NCBI RefSeq assembly: GCF_033473495.1
Contig: NC_088942.1
Location: 1,922,001 to 1,986,000 of the forward strand
Reading direction: 5' to 3'
Source: Cercospora beticola
Taxonomy: Eukaryota > Ascomycota > Dothideomycetes > Mycosphaerellales > Mycosphaerellaceae
DNA: 64,000 bases
The notes below the pieces were generated by a model, which saw nothing but the letters and a program-made list of their open reading frames with translations, made no database searches and was not told the DNA's origin. A program made the position numbers and the translations under genes. Every line of letters begins with the position of its first letter. Position 1 is the first letter of the stretch. This document shows positions 46,542 to 59,615 of this stretch, one piece after another.

Positions 46542-46738
46542 TTAGTATAATAATAGATCCTAAGGAGAAGGCGTTACTAGCTCCGAATTTAATATAGTAA
46601 GTACTTTATATCGACTAGTTAAGCTTAATTTTAGGCCTTAATTACTATAGAGCCTTAACTTAATTAATTCTAGTAGTAGATACCTCGGAGGCTCTAGTAT
46701 TAGGTAAGATACCTTAGAATATAGCGCTTAAATAATAG
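46542..46738 (-). mobile_element. Ty1/Copia protease-region fragment
   Basis: About 200 bp between LINE copies 2 and 3. Read on the - strand it gives a protease-like, GSI..LILFGDI-type sequence that joins in frame to the integrase part at 38960 once LINE copy 2 is removed and the middle segment is inverted. The last 14 bases (46725-46738) are the target duplication of LINE copy 3. Confidence 0.65.
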
Positions 46739-47153
46739 ATAGATAGATAGTTCTTATACGCCGGTCTACCTCTTTAAACTAGAGTAAGTAGTACGCTCTA
46801 TAGATATCGGTCGAAGGAAAAGCCTTCGAAAAACTCTCGTATATCCCTTTATTTATAGCCTATATAGCCGCTTTCTTCGCTTCTATTCTCCTTCGGATAA
46901 TACTAGGTATCTAGTAAGTCCTCCTCTTACTAGGCTCTATTCTTCCCTTTCTCTCTTCTCTTATCCTTCTATACCTCTTCTCTTATAAGTAAGAATTAGT
47001 CTAGGACCCCTTCTTAGATAAGCTACTTTGCTATTATATATAGCTCTCTCTTTATATTAGCTAGATCCTTCTAGTTTATAGATCCTTCTACTTAGAATAG
47101 TAGGTATCTTCTCTTGTTCTATTTTAGGTAGAATATATATATATATTTTAGTA

Positions 47154-48391
47154 GCCTACGAAGTCCTATTATATACCTCTACGCGGTCGTAGGTAGAAAC
47201 AGATAGCTTCGGCTATACTAGCAAAGTGTAGGGCGGCTAGATACCTATAAAGATAGGAAGAAAGCGATAAAAAAAAAAGAAAGTCTAGAAATCTATAGAA
47301 GCGTATACCGGGCGAACTCTAACGAATACTATAAACTAGAGCTAGCGCGGCTAGAACTAATATAAGACTTAGTACTAAGAGACTAGACTAGAATCTCTAG
47401 ATAGTAAATTCTATCCTAGGCTTAGGAGCTAGAGTAGTAACCTAGTACTAAAATAAGCTAAAGAGAAGGAAGGAGTATACTATAATTAAAGCTTTAAAGT
47501 AAAGCAGGAAGAGCAGAGAGGAGTATAGGACAAAGTAGCTAAAACTATAAAGGAAAACGTCCTAGTCTAGGTAGAAGGCAGGATAATAAGCTAAATAAGA
47601 GGCCTAGAAACCTCTTAGAAAGTACTCTAGAGAGAAAGGAGGACATACCTCTATATACTAGTATATACCTCTAGCACTACTAGGTTTAACTACTTATTCT
47701 AAGGGATTAGGAACCCCGTCTATAGGGCCTATTAGCTTACTAGGTCCTATAGCAGAATTATATAATAACTAGTAGAACTATAGGAACAGAGATATTTATC
47801 TAAGGTCTAGCTCTTCTAGATACCTTATAACTAACCCTAAAGGTAGAGTATCTAATAAAAGCAACTCTTATTCTATATTTAAGGCTACCTATAACGGAAG
47901 GGCTAGTTTAGAATACTACTACTTAATACAATTTCTATAAATATAGGTTATATAACTTAGATACTAAGTAAGGTAGAAAGTTTAGAGTAGGATCTTAATA
48001 TTAGAGAGAGCTCCTACTATAGACTAGCAAGAAAGAGTTAGATATAAGATTAATATAGATACTAGCGTAGAGACTAAGACTATATATATAGGCTTAAGTC
48101 CCTAAGCTAGTAGGTAAGAGGATTAGGCTCCTAAGTACTAATAATATAAGAAATAACTAAGGAGAACTATATTACAAAGGAACTAAACTATTAAGATAAC
48201 ATAAATTGTCCTAAGGAGAACTAGGAACTATAGAAGCGGCAGGCTATATAGAGCTTACTATAAAATATAAGGATATAAGGAGGTTTTTCTGCCGGAGTAC
48301 TAGTACGAGAGCTTTTCTACCTACGAAATATATAGAGCGTGCTACTTACTCTATTTAAAAGAGGTAGACTAGCGTATAAGAGTTATCTATC
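47154..48391 (+). mobile_element. 1.24-kb non-LTR element sharing the LINE 3' tail
   Basis: It is flanked by 14-bp repeats (47140-47153 and 48392-48405) that occur once in the uninterrupted LINE copy 2. The last 60 bases match the LINE tail in sense orientation, including the closing ATCT units, with weaker similarity for about 100 bp before that. The body does not resemble the LINE ORFs. It starts with a GC-richer segment (about 47154-47250) and a run of ten A. No recognisable reverse transcriptase is seen, so it is probably non-autonomous and mobilised by the LINE. Confidence 0.75.
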
Positions 48392-48604
48392 TATATATTT
48401 TAGTATCTTATATCCCTATCTATATTCGTAGTCTAGTATAAATCCTAGGACTCTTCTTTTAGTAAAGTATTGCCTTATCCTAATATACTCTATTCTTAAG
48501 AGTATAACTATTATACTCTCTAGTCTAGTAAGTCCTTTATATAGAGTTAGTCTAATAGTAGAGGAGGTAGTAGTTTTCTATACTAGTAGTTATTCCTCTC
48601 CTAT

Positions 48605-48799
48605 TATAAGAGCTAGGAGTATATAGCTCGAGAGGCGTAGCTTATTAGGCGTTAAGGTATAACGGCTAGTACCGCTTATACTTAGCGTAGAATAAAAGTA
48701 CGCAGAACGTATATAAACTAACGAGGCAAGAATTATTCTTAATATCTCTAGATAGGGAGTCTAGAGGCGCTTAATATATTGCTATATTCTACTCTTATA
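48605..48799 (+). mobile_element. Solo gypsy LTR (195 bp) in LINE copy 3
   Basis: It starts TATAAGAG and ends CTCTTATA, an 8-bp terminal inverted repeat consistent with TG..CA after RIP. It is flanked by the 5-bp duplication CCTAT (48600-48604 and 48800-48804). It is nearly identical to the LTR at 53312-53506. It probably arose by LTR-LTR recombination of an inserted gypsy element. Confidence 0.9.
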
Positions 48800-51700
48800 C
48801 CTATCCTTACTCTTCTCTTTTTTTTTTTTCTTTCCTATCTTCTATTCTAGTAATATTTAGCCTACTATACCTTATAGCCTAGGTATACTTATATTATTAT
48901 TTTATAGCCTTATACTATCTAGAGGATTTCTTCCTATCTAGTTTAAGTTAGTAGTATAGGTTACCTAGCTCCTCTTCCTATTTATACTTACCTTTTAATC
49001 TCTCTATACTTATCTTTAATATACTAATATATAGGTTAGGTATCTTGCTTCTTAGATACTTGCCTAGCTAGGTCCTAGGTATATAAATAGAGAGAAGTAA
49101 TATTTGCTTCTCTCTCTAGAATAGCTATTATAACTAACTTATATACTTCTATAATACTCCTTAGAGCCTCTCTCTAGATCTTCTTAATAGGTTTAGTAAG
49201 GTTCCTATAGTAGCTTTATATACTCTCTAGGTTAGACTAGACTTAGTAGCTAAAGGTAATAGCTAGTCTTACTACTACTATATAGAGATACTTTACTTTT
49301 TAGAAGGATACTCCCTATATAGACTTATATAGTCTCTAAAGTAATTATATTTAGTAGGCTCTCTTTTCTACTACTTATTTAATATATAGGCTCTATTTAA
49401 GTTTAGTATCTACCTAAACTCTAAGGAGTCTAAATAATAGTAGTAGTTCTCTATTAAATCTCTAGATTTAGACTATAGCTTTAAGGTTATACTTCCTACT
49501 CCTAGTAAAGTAGATTAGCTAGTATTTCTATAGTATAAATTCTGCTCTATATCTCCTTACCTATTCTTTATATTTCTAGTAGGCTTTCTTAAGTTGCCTA
49601 TAGTTGTCCTCTATTAATATACTATATATAAGGATATTAGAGTTATCTATAAACCCTATTACTAAAGTAGTTTCTTTATATAGTATTAGGAGTAGAGTAG
49701 AGGTAAAGAAAAGGAAGAGGATTAGAGATAGAATAGAGCCTTAGGGAATTCCTATATTTTAGAGCCTTAGTTAGTCTATAAATTCTCTAAGCCTTAGGCA
49801 GGTAGTCCTATCTTAGAGGAATAATTAGATAAAGCTAATAGTATAGTCTAGAAAGCCTTTTATTCTAATATTATAAAGTAGCTTCTAGTAGGAGACCTTA
49901 TTAAATACTTCTAAGATATTAAGGTAGAGTATAGATACTATAGCTCCTAGCTTAGTTTTCTAGATAGTTTTTACTTACTTAGTAATAAGGTCTAATACTA
50001 AGGTAGTAGACCTACTAGGCCTAGTACCTATTTATTCTTCTAGGAGGAGCTTCCTTTCTTTAGTCTCTTTAGATATTCTTTTAGTAACTATAGCTTCTAG
50101 GACCTTTACTATTATATTAAGTAGAGTAATAGGTCTATATACTCCTAGCTTTAAGTAGTCTAGCTTCTATAGTTTCCTAAGTACTACTATTATAGAGTAC
50201 TTAAAGGCTTTAGAGTAGTATACTATTCTTAGGTATATAGTAAAGAGTTTAGCTAAGATTAGAGAAAGTTATTCCCTATACTCTTTAAGTAAGAGGTTTA
50301 GTATTTAGTTAGGTCCTAGAGCCTTATTACTAAGTAGTTTCCTAAGAACTTCTTCTATCTTCTTTAGTTAAATCTTAACTTCTATCTAGAATTAGAGTAG
50401 TAGTTAGGTATATTAGATATTACTTAGGTCTACTTCTCTTAGGTCTAGGAAGAAGTGTCTTACTAGAATTATAGCCTTCCTCTTATTAGTATCTCTATTA
50501 TACTCTATATTAGCTAGGCTTAGGAAGTATAGTAGCTAGTACTCTTAGTTAGCTCTCTTTCTAGCCTATTTAGCTATTTTCTAGATTTTCTTAGAGTCCT
50601 CTATAACTTCTTTTATTAGTCTTCTCTAAGCTAGGTTCTACTTTCTCCTTATAGCCTTACTTCTTATATATATTACCTCTAGGTATAGCTTATAGCTCTA
50701 TTCTATCTTATAGTTCCTCTATTCTTTTCTTCTCCTTCTTACTAGCTTTATAGCCTCCTTATATTCCTAGGTCTATACTATCTTTATATAGCTTAATAGT
50801 CTAGCTATTAGAACTATTTTCTCTATAATCCTCTAGATAGAGGATTATATTCTATAGGCTAGTATATCTAGGTATTCTTTTATATTAAGTAGGAGTTAGT
50901 TAAGTTAGTTAGTATTTTAGGCTATAAGGTCTTAGATTCTATCCTAGTTAGTAGCTTTCTACTACTTTCTCTAGCTTCTTTCTTTTAGTTCTTAGAGGTT
51001 AATATAGAGAGTTATCCTAAGAGGGATATAGTTAGAGCTATATATCTCTTCTAGAAGAGCTTTATATTCTTAGATTAGGTTTTAGAGAGAGAGGCTAATA
51101 AAGACTAGGTCTAGTATTTAGTAGCTAGCTATATATCTTTCCTATATAATTATCTCTAGCTCTAGAGCTAGCTATAGTTAGGCCTCTATAATTGTTTTAA
51201 TAAGCTTATCTACTATAGTATATTAGGTTTAAGTTATATTTCCTTTCTATTTTAGGTAGTAGAGGTTAAAGTCTCCTACTACTATATAGCTTACTTTTAT
51301 GTCCTCTAGAATTTATAATAGTACTTCTTAGAGTATAGAGATAGTCTCTTCTTATTTATAGCTTATAGACTCTAAGAGGTTATAGTAGTTATAGATAGAG
51401 ATAGTTCCTACGAGTATCTAGACTTAGATAGTTACTAGGTCGCCTATATTATAGAAGATTAGTTTCTAGCTATTAGTTCTAACTTTGTCTAATATAAGTA
51501 TTACTACTCTTAGGTTCTACTAGAGTAGAAGGACTATAGAGTATCCTTTCTTAGCCTTAGTCCTACTATTTATAGTATTAAGCTATAGTTCTTATAGTAC
51601 TATTACTATAGCCTCTTCTATAGCTTAGCTATCTAGTAGTAGGGTTTAGGTAGTATTTAACCTATTAATATTATATTAGTAGATTATTAGAGTTTAGCTA

Positions 51701-53267
51701 CTTATAGGATTTATAGGATTCTTAGAGGAGGAGCTTAATTAGATTAATATCTATATCTTCCTAGTTAGTACTTATTACCTCTTAGGTATCCTTATTCTCC
51801 TATATAAGAGGGAAATAGAGCTTGCTTACTTGCCTCCTACTAGCTATTGCTGCTACTATAGTACCTAGGGGCCTGCCTTTATATCTAATATCCCTCTATA
51901 GAGGCTTAGCTAGTAGGGCTTTCCTCTTAAGGATTAGAGGTTCTATATTACTATCTCCTTATATTAGGCCTAAAGCTATCTCCTATTGCTTTTTAAACTA
52001 CTTTAAGAATGCTTTTACTTTAGCCTTTATAGTAGCTTTATAGCTATATTAGAGGGAGTATACCTTATAGTCTCCTTTATAGTTATAGTATTTAATTTTC
52101 TTCTCCTTATAGCTATCTGTCCTATACTTCCTTATATAGTTTCTATATATATCTTCTATAGCCTTATAGTAGGTAGTAATATACCTAAAGCTATTATACT
52201 TAAGGTATTATATAATCTTCTACTATAGGTAGTATAGTTCTACTATATACTATATTAACCTAATAGTAATGCCTCTCCTATATATTTCCCTTATAGTTTG
52301 TCTATCCTATACTACTATAACTACTAATAAGAAGTTAGTCTCTTCCCTTGCTCTCTAATTCTTAAGCTAAAAGGCTTTCCTAATTTTAAGCTCCTCTAGG
52401 AACTAGGTAAAGTTATCTTAGTCGAGTTAGACCTAGCTATTTATATCCTCTAGCTTCTAGGATGTCCTAATACTATATATAATTACCTAGGTGCTTAGTA
52501 TCTCTACCTAGGCCTCTAGGTATATAGCCTTAAGCTAAGACTAGTCCTTCTCTAGCCTACTTTTCTCTCCTTCTCTATAGAGGATAACTTTAAGGTCTCT
52601 ACTTAGGAGCTTTTATATAGCCTTAAACTACTATACTCCTAGTTTCCTTCTAAGCTCTTTATAGCTTATCTTCTTTACTATCTCTCTTTCTTCTTAGTTT
52701 CCTATCCTTACTAAGATAGTTATAGATACCTAAGGCTAGGGCCTTAGTATTATATATCTAATTTAGGCTATCTAGGCCTATATTTTAGAGGTAGTAGCAG
52801 TAGGTATTAGGCGGCTCTAGAGAGTTTTCTAGATAGCTTAAAGAGTCTAGGACTCTTCCTAGTAGAGGGCGAAGTAGAGAAGAGCCTATTAGGCCTATTA
52901 GAGAAGAAGGAGAGTTAGAGAGAGAGAAAGAGTTATCTAGATATCGAGGTAACTCTAGATCTGTTCTATAAGTGTTTTTAGGTTCTTTTAGATTATTAGT
53001 TTTAGAGTATTAGTATTAGTAGTTATTTTCTAGCCTTATTAGCTAGAGAGAGGTAGTTATAGGCAGATTTAGGCCGCCTAGGAGTTAGAGTTACAACCTC
53101 CTTCTTCTAGGCTCCCTTCTCTACTTATAGTATTATAGTATTAGTTAGAGAGTATTATTGCGTATTAGGAGGCCTCGAGGCCTTCTACCGTCGTCGTCGT
53201 CGCCTACTAGAGCGCGCTTATATTTTTTTCCTTACGAATTATTAATAATACTAAAGAATAGTTTCTA

Positions 53268-53311
53268 CGCTTAAATAATAGTTAGCTATAAAGATTTACT
53301 TAATTAGAACT
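53268..53311 (-). mobile_element. Copia fragment between LINE copy 3 and gypsy A
   Basis: Forty-four bases: the second copy of the LINE target duplication plus about 30 bp that continue the Copia protease region. The rest of the Copia element must lie beyond gypsy A, outside the window. GAACT (53307-53311) is the expected left target duplication of gypsy A. Confidence 0.5.
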
Positions 53312-53506
53312 TATAAGAGCTAGAAGTATATAGCTCGAGAGGCGTAGCTTATTAGACGTTAAGGTATAACGGCTAGTACTACTTATACTTAGCGTAGGAT
53401 AAAAGCACGTAGAACGTATATAAACTAACGAGGCAAGAATTATTCTTAATATCTCTAGATAAGGAGTCTAGAGGCGCTTAATATATTGCTATATTCTACT
53501 CTTATA
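53312..53506 (+). repeat. 5' LTR of gypsy A
   Basis: 195 bp, TATAAGAG..CTCTTATA, same as the solo LTR at 48605-48799 with a few RIP differences. Primer-binding site not recognised downstream. Confidence 0.9.
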
Positions 53507-55845
53507 ATTATAATTCTTCTACTTTATCGAGAGTAGCAATCTATTAAGGCCTATTATACTTACGCGAAACGTATCCGCCTAGCGGACTAACTATAACGAC
53601 GACGTACCGAACGACAGATAGCTATTAGACTATATCGAAGAGATATTAGAATCCGGAATAGTATAAGCTAAAGAGGAATAAGACGAGGATATAAGTAATA
53701 CCGACGACGCTAGTAACGCGGATATAATATATAGGCGCCTCTAAGCTAAAAATAATACGTTACGCGAATAGCTAGAGATCTATACTCTTAAGGCTAAGAA
53801 CGAACGCTTACTAAGAGAGGTATAGATAATTAAATTACTAGTACGGCTAAGCGCGATAGCGCTAGGCCTTAGATAGCTAATACTTTAGTAAGACGGCGCG
53901 TCCGTAAGTTATACGAGTAGCGTACGTTCCGAAAGCGACGAGTATAGCTTATACGAGTCTATTAAGCTACGTGCGCCTAAGCTCTTTAAGAGTAAGACTA
54001 TAAAGGAGGTATATAAATTTATCTATACTCTCGAAGTAAACTTTATAGCTATACTAAAGAGGTTTCCGATAGATTACTAGAAGGTAATTATAGGTATTAT
54101 ATACCTCGTAGGCGAAGCGTAAGAGGTATAGTATAATAAATACCTAGGCGTTCTACCTATAGGATATACCTAGTCTCGGTTCTATTAATTCCTATACGAT
54201 ATCGTCGGGGATTAAGCGAACTATATACTTCTTATAACTATAGAGTACGAGAATATACGCTAGAGTAAGAGCTAGAGCGTACGATAGTTCGTAATAGACC
54301 TTAGTAACCTAGAGTCTTAGTTAGGTAACTATACTAAGGCGTAGCTAGTATACTAGTTCCTCGCAAAACTAAAGCTATTACTACGTAAGGATATTATTAA
54401 GAACTATACTATCTCTAATAAGCGTACCGACCTTATTGCTCTAGTAAGGCGCCTCGAGTAAGCTAAGAAGGCTATACCTTATAAGCCGTATCGTAGTAAT
54501 ACCGAGAATAAGTAGACTAAGCGTAAGTATACCGATAGTAATACTCCTTATAAAGAGGCCTCCGGTTCGACTAGTAGCTAATATAATACTAATAGTAGTA
54601 AGCCGAGAGGTAAACGTAAAGGTAAGAGCAAGAGCTAGCAACTAACGTACTACGTATATAACGAGGTTAGCTATATTAGTCCTAACTACCCGAACTCTAA
54701 GAAAGATAGTAATAAGCTAGCTATTCGTAGAGTAACTATAGTAAAGAAGTAGAGAGCGAAAAAAGCTAAGGTACCGGAGATAACGCGCGAGTTACCGGCG
54801 CTAAGCTAGATAGCGATAACTCTCTACTAGTTTAGAGCGTACTAGCGACGCGCGTAGAAGAAGAAGTCGAAACGTAGTTAGGTAGCAAGCTAGCCGCTTT
54901 CCTTCTCGACGATACTATAGATATTAATATAATATTAAGAGCCTTTGTTCTATAGTATAACCTACTAATAAGGCCGAATACGGCCCTACTACTAGTTACT
55001 ACCTTTATAGGTAAATTAGGGCACTATTATAGTACGTACTATATATATATATAGATCGTAGACTCTAGTAGTAAAGAGCGATCTATAGATAGTATCTTCT
55101 ATATATATAATATACTAACTCCTAACGTAATCTTAAGCTATCTATAGCGATATACTTAGCGCGTACTAGCTAGTAGCGCTATAGATAAATAGCTATATAG
55201 TAACGATCGTTTTAGTAAGTTCGAAGTCCGAGAAGCCTATAAGTTCTTTAAGGATCTTTAGAAGGTACTAGTAGTATTTATAGTAAGCCTAAGTAAAATA
55301 GGCGATAAGGTTAAGCCTATCTCTAAGGAGTTCTATCGTTTCGACGATATTTTTAATCCGATAGAGGAAATAAGAAGTAAGCTAGTTAATAGTATAGAGT
55401 ATACGATTAACTTATAGCCTAGAACTATACTACTATTCCGTCTACTATATTACTAGTCGGAGCGAGAATTAGATAAGCTTAAGGAGTACCTAAAGATAGG
55501 ACTCGAGTACGATTAGATCGAGCGTTCTAATAGCGAGGTAGGTATACCTATCCTATTCGTACTAAAGAAGAATAGTAAGCTATAGCTATATATCGACTAC
55601 TATAGGCTAAACAAGATTACTATTAAGAACTAGTATCTACTACCTCTAATTAGTAAGACGCTAGATAGGCTTATAGGAGCTATATAGTTTACGTCCTTAG
55701 ACTTAGCTAATACGTACTACTATATTCGGATTAAGCTAAGTAACCGCTAGAAGACTACGTTCTATACGTACTATAGCTATTTCTAGTATAAAGTAATACC
55801 CTTCGGCTTAACGAACGTACTAGCGACGTTCTAAGTATATATTAA

Positions 55846-56515
55846 TATAAGAGCGGGGTCACGTGGGTGGTCACGTGATGCCTAGGTCACGTGGTAATAT
55901 GCTAAAGATTTATAACCTAGAGCTGTCCGTGCTTACTAAGCTCGGATATTATACCTTTTAGCCGAGAGGTAACGAAACAAAGCTCTAGGATTTCGCTATT
56001 ATAAGAATATCCGAGCTTAACGGTTCTACTATAGGTTCGGCCGAAGTCGGTAGCTCGGTATATCCGAGGTCTTCGGTTCGATCCTCGCTTAGAGCTAAAA
56101 AGCAGAGTTAAAATTGCGTCGGTATACGTACTAAGGGCACTAGGCGACGTTTGTAGATTTTGCCTTATTACGTGCTCGTATTACGTAACTAGGTTCCGTA
56201 CGCGTGCGACCTGTACACTTCCGTAGTCCCTTACCTATCGCTTTAGGGTTAATATAACTTAGTAAGCACTCTTAGTTACGTAACATACTACTGCGGCCTC
56301 TAAGTACGTAATCCGGGCTTAGCGCCGGGGCGTCGCCTTCCGAGAGAAGGGGATAGTTATAAGAGCGGGGTTACGTAGGTAGTTACGTAATACCTAGGTT
56401 ACGTAGTAATATACTAAAGATTTATAACCTAGAGCTGTCCGTACTTACTAAGCTCGGACATTATACCTTTTAGCCGAGGGGTAACGAAACAAAGCTCTAG
56501 GATTTCGCTATTATA
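55846..56515 (+). mobile_element. 670-bp miniature LTR retroelement (TRIM)
   Basis: Two 158-bp direct LTRs (55846-56003 and 56358-56515), both TATAAGAG..CTATTATA, enclose 354 bp without a coding frame. The element splits the gypsy A reverse transcriptase and is bounded by the 5-bp duplication ATTAA (55841-55845 and 56516-56520). A purine tract (GAGAGAAGGGGA) precedes the right LTR, as a polypurine tract should. The internal part keeps many CpA/TpG and contains GGTTCGATCC (56075-56084), a match to a tRNA B-box/T-loop. The left LTR is much less RIP-mutated than the right. Confidence 0.88.
55860..55893 (+). promoter_or_regulatory. Three CACGTG boxes in the left TRIM LTR
   Basis: GTCACGTG occurs three times, with cores at 55860-55865, 55872-55877 and 55888-55893. 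CACGTG is the binding core of bHLH factors such as Cbf1/Pho4/SREBP types. All three are TACGTA in the right LTR, which is RIP of both strands of the palindrome. Confidence 0.7.
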
Positions 56516-59500
56516 ATTAACTATACGCTAGTAGAGCTAGTCGATATAAGCTATATAGTATACCTAGACGATATCCTAATCTATAGTAGGATATATAAGG
56601 AATACGTACGAGACGTATACGCTATACTTAAGAGGCTCTATAAGTTTAGACTCTATATATAGCGTTCTAAGTATAAGTTCTTCTAGAAAAAGGTCGACTT
56701 TCTTAGATTTATAGTAACTACTAGTAGCGTAGTAATAGACCTAAGTAGAGTAGCTATAGTCGCCTCGTAGCCGACTCTAACTATACTAATAGAAGTTTAA
56801 TTCTTCCTTAGATTCGCGAACTTCTACTATCGATTTATCTTTAGATATTCGAGAGTTATAGTACTCTTAATAGCGCTATTAAAGAGTATAAAGGATAGAA
56901 AGAAGCTAGAGCTAATTAAGTAGGAAGTAGCTAAGGAGTAGGCGTTCTATAAGCTAAAGAATCGATTTTAGACTATACTACTACTAAGATACTTTAACTC
57001 TACGCTATACTTACGAGTCGAAACTAACGCTTCCGACTTCGTAGTAGCTAGTATCCTAAGCTAACTATTCGAAGCGGAATAGTATCTAATTGCCTTCTTC
57101 TTATAGAAGATAATTAACGCTAAATATAACTATAAGATTTACGATAAGGAACTACTCGTAGTAGTTAAGGTATTTAAGGCGTAGCGACTATACCTCGAAG
57201 GCGCTACGTATAAAGTTAAGGTACTTATTAATTACGCTAACCTTAAGGGATTTACAGGCGTTAAGTAGTTAATAGGTAGATAAGTAAGGTAGGCGACATT
57301 CCTCGCTTTCTTTAATTTTACTATTAGCTATCGAGCTAGTAAGCTTAACCTAGCCGATATACTATCTAGATATAGCGACTATATATAAGAAGCGAAGGAG
57401 ATAAGTAACCTCCTACTATTACTATAGTAGAAACTCTAGGTATAGAGTACTATACTCGTAAGCGGCCTAGTTATTACCTATATAAAAGCTACTTACTAGG
57501 CTTAGTTAGATACCCTAAAGGTAGTTATAGTAGTAGTTAAGAGTAGGGAGGTAGCGCTGCCTAATAGTAAGTATATTATAGTAGCGGTTAACTATTCGGT
57601 TCGTCCGTTTAGCTTTGCTCTGCCCTTACGAGTCGCTAGCGCTATTACTACGTAAGAGTAGCTATACGCTAACGTCTCGGATATAATTATTAGGTATACT
57701 ACTATATTAGTATAGCTCGATCCGAAAGTAAAAGTACTATACGAGTAGGCCGAATACGAAGGCGTAGCGAGCGAGAAATATACTATTAAGAATAGCTATA
57801 TATACTAGGAAGAGGCTCTATATCTACCGAACGACCTAGTATTATAGATGTAGGTAATCCGTATATACTACGACGATATCCTAGTAGACTATTTTAGTAA
57901 GGACAAGACAGTAGAGTTAGTTAAGTAGAAGTACTAGTAGCTAGAGGTTAGTAACGACGTAAGGTAGTACGTCGAGTAGTATAGTAGCTATTAGAAAGCA
58001 AAAGCGAGGCGCTATCGCCTCTATAGCGAGATAGCTACGCTCCCGCTATCTAACTATTCTTAGAAGGATTTATCTATAGACTTTATTACGGATCTTCTAC
58101 CTAGTAAGTAGAATAGCTATATCTTCGACGCGATCCTTATAATCGTAGATCGTTACTCGAAGATAGTAACTTTCGTCCGAATAATAAAGTACTATACTAG
58201 TATAGAGCTTACGGATATCCTAATTAATAAGATAATACGACTATATAGCGTACTAGCTAGTATTATAAGCGATAGAGGCTTAGTCTTTACTAGCTAGTTC
58301 TAGTTAAACTTCTACTACGAGACGTATATTAAACGTAGGCTAAGTACTATATTCTACTCGTAGACTAATAGTTAAACCGAGCGCGTAAACTAGACGCTTA
58401 AGTAGTATCTACGTATCTATTATAGCGAGCGATAGGACAACTAGGCGTCTATCCTATCGTTAGCGGAATTCGTATATAATAATAGCGCGAATACTACGCT
58501 TAAGATATCGCTATTTCGAGTAGTATACGAGTTTAATCTAGACCTTTCTACGGAAACGTATAAGAGAGACGTAAGCGAAGCTTAGGATACGCTTCTTTAG
58601 AGAAAGGTACTAGTAGCGAAGAATACTATAAAGAGGTTAAAGCGGAACTACGAAGAGCTAACTAAGCGCTAGTAATAAGCAAGCGAATCTTAGGCTAAGT
58701 ACTTTAATTAGAAGTACTAGCTAATAGAATTTAAGGTTAGCGACTTAGTCCTATTATCTATAAAGAACCTCTAGTTAAAAGTACTATCGAAGAAGCTAGC
58801 GGACAAATTTACTAGACTATTTAAAGTTATTAATATAGTTAGAAAGTAGGCGTACTACCTAGCTCTACTAACTAGCTCGCGGATTTATAATATCTTCTAT
58901 ATATTTCTTTTAGAACTCTAGCGAGGCGGCGATACGTAGGATACTAGCCTACTACTTATAGATAAGTAAGGCGAATAGGAAGTCGAGAGGGTACTAGAAA
59001 GCTATATAGAGAAAGGCGTAAAGAAGTACCTAGTTCGATAGCGTAAGTAGCCGGAGGAATACGATATCTAGGAGCTAGTAGAATATATCGGAGATTACGA
59101 GGCACTTAACGTATTCGAGGCGCAACGCAAAACTAAGTAGCCTATATATAAGGCGAAACTACGGAAGAAATAGTAATACTAGTAGTTAGTAGAATAGCAG
59201 AAAATTCTAAGAATTCTAAACGCTAAGTATTACTAAGATATAAGAACTACTAAGATATAAGAATTTAGAAAACTAAGACGTTACGAGAGGAAAGAAAGCA
59301 TTTATTTATAGTACTCGTAAATATAGCGTATACTACGCGTAATAGAAGTATATAGCCTAGAGCCGGCGAGACGTAAGAGTACTATAAGAGCCTAGTAGAA
59401 GAAGAGCGCGAGGCCTATAGGCTACTCGCCGCCTACGCCTAAGTCTATATTATTATCCTTCTTCTTACTCTCCTTCTTATTATCTACTTCGAGCTTAGAG

Positions 59501-59615
59501 AGCTCTCCTTCGTTCTAAGTAGACTAGCTAGAGTAGGTAGAGGCGATAGTAAGGTCTAGAGCCTCGCTAGAGGCGCTAAGTAGGCAGAGCTTCTATTATA
59601 CGAATTAGTACTATA

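Larger units (their letters stand above)
46739..53267 (-). mobile_element. Tad1-like LINE, copy 3, carrying two insertions
   Basis: A third full-length copy on the - strand: 3' tail at 46739-46800, palindrome near 53168-53185. It is bounded by a 14-bp target duplication (46725-46738 and 53268-53281, CGCTTAAATAATAG). It is interrupted by a 1.24-kb non-LTR element (47154-48391) and by a solo gypsy LTR (48605-48799). Subtracting these leaves about 5.1 kb, matching the other copies. All coding regions are RIP-broken. Confidence 0.88.

Noticed and set aside
54441..54641. A 66-codon hydrophobic - strand frame in gypsy A
   Set aside because: It is the complement of the RIP-mutated gag region; Thr/Ile/Leu bias follows from TA-rich sequence.
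56021..56095. A tRNA gene inside the TRIM
   Set aside because: There is a good B-box match, but the T-stem and acceptor stem do not pair, so I only note a tRNA-like motif.
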